Assembly (NCBI GenBank): GCA_016217775.1 | Contig: JACRGG010000106.1 | Location: 1 to 5,074, forward strand | Reading direction: 5' to 3' | From: Microcaldota archaeon | GTDB lineage: Archaea; Micrarchaeota; Micrarchaeia; Norongarragalinales; UBA97 | Length of the DNA stretch: 5,074 nucleotides | Part shown: piece after piece, positions 1-4,759 of the stretch | How positions within the stretch are numbered: position 1 is the stretch's first letter | Layout: every line of letters starts with the position of its first letter | Notes under the pieces: generated by a model | The model's input: the letters and a program-made list of their open reading frames with translations, nothing else | Database searches by the model: none | Told to the model about the DNA's origin: nothing | Made by a program: the position numbers and the translations under genes

Positions 1-288
1 AAATGCGGGAAACTTCAGGATTGCTTTTTTTACTGCAGCTTCATTTCCATATACGCCCGTTGCAGCCTTGATTACCCGTTCGTGGTCGTATCCTGCAAAT
101 GCGGGAAACTTCAGGATTGCTTTTTTTACTGCAGCTTCATTTCCATATACGCCCGTTGCAGCCTTGATTACCCGTTCGTGGTCGTATCCTGCAAATGCGG
201 GGTGTTTCAAAATTGCTTTTTTTACCGCATCAGCGCTTGCGTATATTTTTGTTAATCTTCTAATCGCCCGTTCGTGGTCGTATGTTAT
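1..288. repeat. 96-bp tandem direct repeats inside the repeat-protein gene
   Basis: Units begin at 1, 97 and 193, and a further diverged unit begins at 289, so the period is exactly 96 bp (32 codons). Positions 1-96 and 97-192 are identical base for base. The unit at 193-288 is clearly diverged but keeps the block CCCGTTCGTGGTCGTAT, which encodes the YDHER core on the minus strand. The array continues past the left edge. Because the period keeps the reading frame, gain or loss of units would lengthen or shorten the protein without a frameshift. Perfect identity between two neighbours indicates recent duplication or gene conversion. Confidence 0.95.
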
Positions 289-483
289 AAATCTAGGGTG
301 TTGAACTATCTTTTGCCTTATTTTATTCTCTGTCGCCGAATAAGCCTCGGCGGCCTTCCGGATTTTTTCAATAAACTCGTCCGCCTTCTTGTTTTTGAAA
401 TCTCCATCAAGCCCGGCCTTCTTATAAAAACGCGTTGCTTGCTCTAGCGTAAAACCCGCTTTCTTCAATTCATTAATCAGCAT
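1..483 (-). CDS. Tandem 32-residue-repeat protein, N-terminal part (runs off left edge)
   Basis: This reading frame is open from the ATG at 483-481 to the window edge: 161 codons with no stop, so the C-terminus is missing. The protein starts MLINELKKAGFTLEQATRFY, and residues 1-50 are non-repetitive, charged and probably helical. From about residue 50 it consists of 32-residue units with the core KKAILK(F/H)PAFAGYDHERVI, ending in VYGNE or an equivalent. The first two units are diverged (HPRFITYDHERAI and HPAFAGYDHERVI); the next two are identical as far as they can be seen. The unit length, the conserved proline after a helix and the glycine near the unit end resemble mTERF-type helical repeats, which bind nucleic acid. 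That is a pattern impression, not a family assignment, and I do not recognise the gene. An in-frame ATG at 543-541, just after an in-frame stop at 546-544, would add 20 residues. I prefer 483 because a weak TATA-like TTTTTTAAC is centred about 27 bp upstream of it. The gene is divergent from glyS. Confidence 0.75.
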   Translation of the reverse strand, partial: MLINELKKAGFTLEQATRFYKKAGLDGDFKNKKADEFIEKIRKAAEAYSATENKIRQKIVQHPRFITYDHERAIRRLTKIYASADAVKKAILKHPAFAGYDHERVIKAATGVYGNEAAVKKAILKFPAFAGYDHERVIKAATGVYGNEAAVKKAILKFPAF

Positions 484-532
484 ACTTACTTTGTTTGTGC
501 GCGCAGTTAAAAAAGCGTTCTGAGAATAGCTC

Positions 533-540
533 TTTAAATT
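533..540. promoter_or_regulatory. Possible shared TATA-like element between divergent genes
   Basis: TTTAAATT lies in the 106-bp gap between the minus-strand start at 483 and the glyS start at 590. Its palindromic core TTTAAA (533-538) is nearly equidistant from both starts, about 53-55 bp. It could serve as a TATA box in either direction and give leaders of roughly 27-30 nt. No clear Shine-Dalgarno sequence precedes either start. The call rests on position and base composition only. Confidence 0.3.
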
Positions 541-589
541 CATTTAAGCTAAACCTTCTTAATGGTTTCAAGCATTGGTTCGAGCAATT

Positions 590-2131
590 ATGGCAATTGA
601 AGGCTTATCCGACAAAGTGGCTTCCTTGTGCGTTAGGCGCGGGTTCATCTTCCCAAACTCGGAGCCGTATGGCCAAATGTCCGGCTTGTACGACTTCGGC
701 CCCCTAGGCGTTGAGTTAAAGCGGCGCATTGAGGAAAACTACTGGAAGCGATTCGTGCGCGGACGACAAGACGTGGTTGGATTAGACGGCGCGATTCTCG
801 CCTCGCCTAAAGTGTGGGAGGCGTCTGGCCACGTTGCGTCGTTCAACGACCCGCTTGTGGACTGCCTTAAGTGCAAGTCGCGTTTTCGCGCCGACCACTT
901 GGTTGAAGAAGAGCTTAAGATTTCCGTCGACGGATTATCGCAAAGCCACATAGCGGGTTTGATGGAGGAGCACAAGATTGACTGCCCCAAGTGCAAGGGG
1001 GATTTGACTCCAATCCGCGTTTTTAACTTGATGTTCAAGACTCAAGTCGGGCCGGTTTCCGACGAGTCTTCAATCGCGTACTTGCGCCCGGAGACGGCGC
1101 AGCTTATTTTCGTTGATTTTAAGCAAGTGCAGAACGCAACTAGAAAAAACCTGCCTTTTGGAATCGCGCAAATCGGCAAGGCGTTTCGAAACGAGATTAG
1201 CCCGCGAAACTTTATTTTCCGCCTCCGCGAATTCAACCAAATGGAGTTGGAGTATTTTGTGCACCCGAAAAAACTGAATGAAATCGAGTTGCCGCCTTAT
1301 TTAGCTGAAAAGAAAGCCGTTTTTGTCACTGCGACCGAGCAGGAAAAGAAGGGGAAAGGCCACTCGATGTCGTTTGGGCAGGCGTTGGAGAAGAAAATCA
1401 TTGGAACGAAGATTCACGCTTACTGGCTCGCGGAGTTCTTTGACTGGCTGGAGGGAATTGGAATCAACAAAAGCAAGTTGCGCTTGCGAGCGCACACTAA
1501 AGACGAGTTAAGCCACTATTCGTCCGAGACTTGGGATGTCGAGTATGAGTTCCCGTGGGGTTTCAAGGAGTTAATGGGAATCGCCAACCGCACCGACTTT
1601 GACTTGCGCGAGCACTCGACTCACTCTGGGAAAGACTTAAGCATTTTCGACGAGGCTACTAAGGAGAAAGTAACGCCTTTTGTAATTGAGCCGTCAATCG
1701 GGCTAGACAGGCTTTTCTTCACGCTGTTGCTCGACGCGTACTCGGAGGGCGAGAGCAAGGAGGGAAGCACGGTCGTGTTGAACCTCTCGCCGAAAGTCTC
1801 GCCTGTGCAAGTCTCGGTTTTTCCGTTGATGAAAAAAGACGGGTTGAAGGAAAAGGCGTACGAGGTTTTCCAAACTCTCTTGGACCACTACGCGGCCGAG
1901 TTTGACGATGCGGGAAGCATTGGAAAGCGCTACGCGCGAAACGACGAGGTAGGCACGCCGTACTGTGTTACAATCGATTACGATTCGCTTAAGGACTCCG
2001 ACGTTACTATTCGCGAGCGCGGAAGCGGAACGCAAATCCGAGTTAAGGAAAAAGACTTGGTTAAAACCCTTGGCGAATTGCTTGCGGGCAAACTCGTTTT
2101 CAAGAAAGCAGGCAAGGTAATACGCGACTAA
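590..2131 (+). CDS. glyS: Glycyl-tRNA synthetase (archaeal/eukaryotic-like class II)
   Basis: The enzyme charges tRNA-Gly with glycine, using ATP, in the cytoplasm. It is 513 residues long from the ATG at 590. A TTG at 575 would add five residues, but the N-terminus MAIEGLSDKVASLCVRRGF begins where family members normally align. Class II motif 1 is in GLYDFGPLG and the following helix (residues 32-56). LRPETAQ (165-171) is the conserved segment near the glycine site. Motif 2 is FRNEISPRN...REFNQMELEYF (199-223), and motif 3 is EPSIGLDRL (367-375). The insertion between motifs 1 and 2 carries two CxxC pairs (C92/C95 and C132/C135), which probably bind zinc. The C-terminal anticodon-binding domain starts near residue 402 and contains the signature GKRYARNDEVGTPYCVTIDY (445-464). 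Archaeal homologues are usually somewhat longer, so this copy is compact but has all core motifs. No Shine-Dalgarno sequence is evident. It appears to be transcribed alone. Confidence 0.97.
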   Translation: MAIEGLSDKVASLCVRRGFIFPNSEPYGQMSGLYDFGPLGVELKRRIEENYWKRFVRGRQDVVGLDGAILASPKVWEASGHVASFNDPLVDCLKCKSRFRADHLVEEELKISVDGLSQSHIAGLMEEHKIDCPKCKGDLTPIRVFNLMFKTQVGPVSDESSIAYLRPETAQLIFVDFKQVQNATRKNLPFGIAQIGKAFRNEISPRNFIFRLREFNQMELEYFVHPKKLNEIELPPYLAEKKAVFVTATEQEKKGKGHSMSFGQALEKKIIGTKIHAYWLAEFFDWLEGIGINKSKLRLRAHTKDELSHYSSETWDVEYEFPWGFKELMGIANRTDFDLREHSTHSGKDLSIFDEATKEKVTPFVIEPSIGLDRLFFTLLLDAYSEGESKEGSTVVLNLSPKVSPVQVSVFPLMKKDGLKEKAYEVFQTLLDHYAAEFDDAGSIGKRYARNDEVGTPYCVTIDYDSLKDSDVTIRERGSGTQIRVKEKDLVKTLGELLAGKLVFKKAGKVIRD

Positions 2132-2646
2132 TAGCTTTTTTCTCTAACGCCAACATAAATATTTGGTTTAGTTTCTCTACATATTAAATATGCTTGTATG
2201 CACTCGAGTTTGGAGAATTCTCGGATTTTACTTAAGTCTGCATCGCATAACCCAAAGATTAATTGCAGTTCGTTACTTGATTTTTTATTTATCGCTATAG
2301 TCATATCTCCTGCTTTTGGTTTATCTTGCGTAACAGTCAAACCCCCACCGTGGAATGGAGCAACAAGAGTAAACACGCCATTTAGTCGTTGGGGATCATG
2401 CTTTTCTATATGCATATAATCGTTTTTTTGTTCTTCAATTGGTTCAATCCAGTATTTTTTTCTTTCAGTAACGCTAAGGAGTTTTTTTAATTGCGTTTGA
2501 CCGCTTTGATGTATATGCCATTGAGACAGGTTATGCCCATAATCAAGATAAATATCGCCATTTTTTTCATTTGCAATTATTTTGCCAAGTTTAGAAAATC
2601 CGTCAGTAAAGCTAATGAACAAATTAATTTTTTTCTTTTTTGCCAT
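2128..2646 (-). CDS. Hypothetical protein, AT-rich, downstream of fic1
   Basis: This is a 172-residue protein of unrecognised family. The ATG at 2646-2644 is preceded by GGCGGAG three bases upstream, a weak ribosome-binding site. The start lies 19 bp after the fic1 stop on the same strand, so co-transcription with fic1 is likely. The N-terminus is a lysine run followed by a hydrophobic stretch (MAKKKKINLFISFTDGF), too short to be a convincing membrane segment. Near residues 36-54 is GHNLSQWHIHQSGQTQLKK, a His/Ser/Gly-rich element, and FHGGGLTV lies near residue 100. There is no signal peptide or clear catalytic motif. It lacks the (S/T)xxxE(G/N) motif of Fic antitoxins. Base composition stands out: three sampled lines (2221, 2461 and 2581) give 60 G/C of 180 bases, about 33%, against 55% for a glyS line. 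That suggests a separate, recent origin. Its TAG stop overlaps the glyS TAA across 2128-2131. Confidence 0.75.
   Translation of the reverse strand: MAKKKKINLFISFTDGFSKLGKIIANEKNGDIYLDYGHNLSQWHIHQSGQTQLKKLLSVTERKKYWIEPIEEQKNDYMHIEKHDPQRLNGVFTLVAPFHGGGLTVTQDKPKAGDMTIAINKKSSNELQLIFGLCDADLSKIREFSKLECIQAYLICRETKPNIYVGVREKSY
2136..2141 (+). terminator. Oligo-T terminator after glyS
   Basis: A run of six T followed by CTCT starts five bases after the glyS stop codon on the coding strand. Archaeal RNA polymerase can terminate at T-tracts without a hairpin, and no stem is visible here. The tract lies inside the last codons of the convergent minus-strand gene, where it reads as the AAA-rich end of that gene, so it may be partly coincidental. 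Confidence 0.45.
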
Positions 2647-2665
2647 ATTCTCCGCCTAATATTTC

Positions 2666-3583
2666 CTATTGTATCGCATCCAGGTAAGAGTCGAGCGCTT
2701 GCCTTACGTCTTTTGCAATGAGGGTGGCGAACGGGCGGAAATCATTTTCGTCCGCCTTGTCTAACGCCGAGTAATATGCTCGGCGTTCCTGCTTTCTCAG
2801 TATTGTAGGCGGGAACCCCGCGCGCATTAGCCTAAAATTCATTAAAAGCCGAGAGAGCCTGCCGTTGCCGTCAATAAACGGGTGAACCCTAACCGTGTCG
2901 TAATGCACTTTAACCGCGGAGTAAACCGCTTTCACTCCCCTGTTTTTATTGTTTAATTCGGAAAAAACTTTTTTCATCAAAACCGGCACTTCCCGCCATT
3001 TCGGCAGCACTACGTTAGATCCTTCAATGAACACTTGCTCGTGGCGGTAAAACCCCGCGTTTTGAGGGTCTATCTTGTCCAAGATAGCTGCGTGCAAGTT
3101 CAAGACATCCATTTCCGTGATTTCCTTCCTAGCGTCAACCATTTTCTCCAACAGCACGAGCGCCTCCTTGTGGTTAGTGGCCTCCAAGTGCTCGACAAGC
3201 GACTTTCCCCTAATAGTGATTCCCCTGCGCAACACTAGCCAAGTTTCCCTTAACGAAAGCCTGTTTCCCTCAATCGCGTTGGAGTGGTAAGTCATATCGA
3301 CCTCGAATTTTTCCCTAAGCCGCTGCAAAACACTTGGCGAAAGAGGCCTGCGCGAGTTAAGCAAAGCCAGCTTTTCCTCCAGCTCCTTAGCCAACGAAGG
3401 CTCAATCCACTCGTCTGCTTCAAACTTGAATTCAATCCCATTCTTTTTCGCATACTCGACAGCCTCTTTTTTTGACGGAAAATACTTTAGGCTGTTTTGC
3501 CTCACGCGGCCATTTTCCCGAATGCTTTCCACCAGCTCGTAGTAATGCGTGCTTCCCCTGCTCCTTCTCCTGATGAACGCCAT
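2666..3583 (-). CDS. Fic-domain AMP-transferase, class II (Fic1)
   Basis: This 305-residue protein is probably an AMPylator that transfers AMP from ATP to a hydroxyl side chain of a target protein; the target is unknown. The Fic motif HPFIDGNGRLSR (234-245) is intact, with catalytic His234, Asp238 and Arg242. The internal inhibitory motif SNAIEG (101-106) fits (S/T)xxxE(G/N) and places it in class II, where the glutamate blocks productive ATP binding. The substrate flap corresponds to FYRHEQVFIEGSNVVLP (178-194). Residues 1-36 form a separate small module, with YYELVES..ENGRVRQNSLKYF, resembling the N-termini of Fic2 and of IS1634-type transposases. A helical linker (about 60-95) follows. The C-terminal winged helix found in many class II Fic proteins is not apparent. 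The ATG at 3583 lies 26 bp from the centre of a good TATA box, which suggests a leaderless mRNA. A role as toxin, regulator or host-interaction factor cannot be told apart from sequence. Confidence 0.93.
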   Translation of the reverse strand: MAFIRRRSRGSTHYYELVESIRENGRVRQNSLKYFPSKKEAVEYAKKNGIEFKFEADEWIEPSLAKELEEKLALLNSRRPLSPSVLQRLREKFEVDMTYHSNAIEGNRLSLRETWLVLRRGITIRGKSLVEHLEATNHKEALVLLEKMVDARKEITEMDVLNLHAAILDKIDPQNAGFYRHEQVFIEGSNVVLPKWREVPVLMKKVFSELNNKNRGVKAVYSAVKVHYDTVRVHPFIDGNGRLSRLLMNFRLMRAGFPPTILRKQERRAYYSALDKADENDFRPFATLIAKDVRQALDSYLDAIQ

Positions 3584-3587
3584 GCTA

Positions 3588-3642
3588 TTTTGTAGTGGAG
3601 AAGAGTATTTAAGTTTATCGCTTTTTCTTCCCCACTACAAAA
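3588..3642. repeat. Inverted repeat flanking the fic1 TATA box (candidate operator)
   Basis: The arms TTTTGTAGTGG (3588-3598) and CCACTACAAAA (3632-3642) are perfect 11-bp inverted repeats. Extending inward to 18 bp (3588-3605 and 3625-3642) keeps 16 of 18 positions paired. The fic1 BRE/TATA element (3606-3619) lies exactly between the arms, and the proximal arm ends four bases before the start codon. A repressor bound to both arms would cover the TFB/TBP site and the transcription start. This placement favours an operator over a terminator. The regulator itself is not identified. Confidence 0.65.
3606..3619 (-). promoter_or_regulatory. BRE/TATA promoter of fic1
   Basis: Read on the minus strand the element is GATAAACTTAAATA, a close fit to the archaeal BRE plus TATA pattern. 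The TATA centre (about 3609) is 26 bp upstream of the A of the fic1 ATG, the distance normally separating TATA from the transcription start. The mRNA would therefore begin at or next to the start codon. No Shine-Dalgarno sequence precedes the ATG, which agrees with leaderless translation. Confidence 0.65.
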
Positions 3643-3720
3643 GGGTTACGATTGTTATCACTGGAATAGCGTATTATCGTTTTGCTGAAGCCGGACGCGC
3701 CGTTTTTCCTCTGAAATCGG

Positions 3721-3750
3721 GGTGACTACAATATTGGCGGCGTAGTCACC
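3721..3750. repeat. Perfect 9-bp inverted repeat across the fic2 stop codon
   Basis: GGTGACTAC (3721-3729) and GTAGTCACC (3742-3750) are perfect inverted repeats separated by 12 bp. The fic2 TGA (3748-3746) lies inside the right arm. The 9-mer is the same as that repeated around the fic2 promoter (4702-4710 and 4733-4741). In RNA it could form a nine-pair hairpin. On the plus strand the hairpin is followed by TTTTTC, giving a terminator-like shape for rightward transcripts. On the fic2 strand no T-tract follows, so it is not an obvious fic2 terminator. It may instead be a further binding site of the fic2 regulator. Confidence 0.7.
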
Positions 3751-4696
3751 TTTTTCTCAACATTCGCTTAAGCGCCTTGTATTCCTTGAGCATTAGCTTG
3801 AGCATCGGGCGGAGATTATGGCTGTTTTCGTACGCCTGCAGCGCTGCATAATACTCGCTGCGGTTTTCAAGCTCGATGTTAAGCGGCGGGAGGCCGTGCT
3901 TTAGGAGTATGTTGTTGAGAAGCAGCCTCCCCACCCGGCCGTTGCCGTCAGCAAACGGGTGGATGTTCTCGAATTGGTTGTGGACAACCGCGGCTAGGAC
4001 AATAGGCGGGTATTTTTTCTTGTTCGCGCCATACCAGTGCACCAGCCCTTCAAGCAACTGCCTTACTTTTGCTGACGGCGCTCCCCTGTGCACTATGTTG
4101 CCGTACCCGTCTTGGATGACTACTTCCACGCCTTTTTCCCTGAATTTCCCGGCGAAGCTCTTTGAGTTTGCAAAAGCAATCCCGTGCAAGTCGAGAATGA
4201 GCTTGAGCGAAACGTTCTCCTTGGTTTTTCTAACGTATTTTACCGCCTCGGCGACCCCGTACGTTTCCGCAATCTCTTCCTTGCTTTTGTCTTCAGGCCA
4301 CTTTCGCTGCTCCAAAACCTCGGCGACTTGCTTGGCGCCAACGCTTGAGCCCTCAATCGCATTCGTATCGTAAGTAAACGCCTTGGTAAACTTAAGCCAG
4401 TCGGATTCGGAAAGATGCATAACCCGTATTTTTCCTTTTGCCTCCAAAGTCCGCAGTTCGTTAAGCTCCAAAGGCGAAAGAGCGGCTAGGTACGGGTCGC
4501 GGATTTCTTGCAGTGAATCGATTCGTCGCTTTAATTCGGCTTGCGCGCCCTCCATTTTTTGCGCAAGTTCTTTTTTCGAAAGGTCTGCGCCCAAGTAAAC
4601 CCTGGCTTTAAGCACCCTGCCGTTCTTGCGGTAAGCGTGAGCCAGATAATACTTCTTCAAATTGCGGCTTTTCCGCGTTTCAACGTGCATACGCAT
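3746..4696 (-). CDS. Fic-domain AMP-transferase, class II (Fic2)
   Basis: This 316-residue protein is a second predicted AMPylator, with target unknown. The Fic motif HPFADGNGRVGR (246-257) is complete, with His246, Asp250 and Arg254. The self-inhibitory motif TNAIEG (111-116) matches (S/T)xxxEG. The flap is around GVEVVIQDGYGNIVHRGAP (189-207). The N-terminal module (about 13-36, KKYYLAHAYRKNGRVLKARVYLG) is the counterpart of that in Fic1. It is followed by a lysine/glutamate-rich helical linker (about 40-65). Outside these shared elements the two proteins differ widely, so they are old paralogues rather than a recent duplication. The ATG at 4690 (Met3) is an equally good start: it lies 26.5 bp from the centre of the TATA box, the same spacing as for fic1, whereas 4696 lies 20.5 bp away. 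The C-terminus is very basic (KALKRMLRKR). The gene follows polC on the same strand after 63 bp but has its own promoter. Confidence 0.93.
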   Translation of the reverse strand: MRMHVETRKSRNLKKYYLAHAYRKNGRVLKARVYLGADLSKKELAQKMEGAQAELKRRIDSLQEIRDPYLAALSPLELNELRTLEAKGKIRVMHLSESDWLKFTKAFTYDTNAIEGSSVGAKQVAEVLEQRKWPEDKSKEEIAETYGVAEAVKYVRKTKENVSLKLILDLHGIAFANSKSFAGKFREKGVEVVIQDGYGNIVHRGAPSAKVRQLLEGLVHWYGANKKKYPPIVLAAVVHNQFENIHPFADGNGRVGRLLLNNILLKHGLPPLNIELENRSEYYAALQAYENSHNLRPMLKLMLKEYKALKRMLRKR

Positions 4697-4701
4697 GCTT
4701 A

Positions 4702-4741
4702 GGTGACTACATTTATTAAATCTATCTATGTGGGTGACTAC
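4702..4741 (-). repeat. Direct GTAGTCACC repeats flanking the fic2 TATA box (candidate operator)
   Basis: On the minus strand GTAGTCACC occurs at 4741-4733 and 4710-4702, 31 bp apart in register (about three helical turns). The copies bracket the TATA box, one upstream of the BRE and one between TATA and the start codon. Bound protein at both sites would lie on the same DNA face and could block TBP/TFB and polymerase. Two more copies form the inverted repeat at the fic2 3' end. I found no exact copy of this 9-mer elsewhere in the window by eye. Confidence 0.65.
4713..4726 (-). promoter_or_regulatory. BRE/TATA promoter of fic2
   Basis: The minus strand reads GATAGATTTAATAA, very close to the fic1 element GATAAACTTAAATA. 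The centre of TTTAATAA (about 4716.5) is 26.5 bp upstream of the ATG at 4690. This fits a leaderless transcript and favours Met3 as the real fic2 start. No Shine-Dalgarno sequence is present near either ATG. Confidence 0.6.
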
Positions 4742-4759
4742 GCACGGCGAGTCGCCATC

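Noticed and set aside
1..300. A CRISPR array, because of regularly spaced repeats
   Set aside because: The period is 96 bp with near-complete identity across the whole unit, there are no unique spacers, and the minus strand is one continuous reading frame encoding the repeats.
68..304. A 78-codon plus-strand reading frame across the tandem repeats
   Set aside because: It is the antisense shadow of the minus-strand repeat gene. The minus frame is longer, open to the window edge, and has the charged, helical composition of a real protein.
575..589. TTG at 575 as the glyS start
   Set aside because: The ATG at 590 is five codons downstream, gives the usual N-terminus and is a stronger start codon. 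There is no ribosome-binding site to support the TTG.
495..707. A 70-codon plus-strand reading frame overlapping the glyS start
   Set aside because: It runs out of frame into glyS, its product shows no family features, and the glyS frame is unambiguous.
2128..2646. The unknown gene as a FicA-type antitoxin for Fic1
   Set aside because: It has no (S/T)xxxE(G/N) motif, is much longer than FicA proteins, and Fic1 already carries its own inhibitory motif.
3876..4598. Plus-strand reading frames of 165 and 71 codons antisense to fic2
   Set aside because: They lie entirely opposite fic2, show no recognisable domain, and are typical antisense shadows of a GC-balanced gene.
4746..4756. GGCGAGTCGCC palindrome just downstream of polC as a terminator
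   Set aside because: The arms are 5 bp with one central base, too tight for a hairpin, and no T-tract follows on the polC strand.
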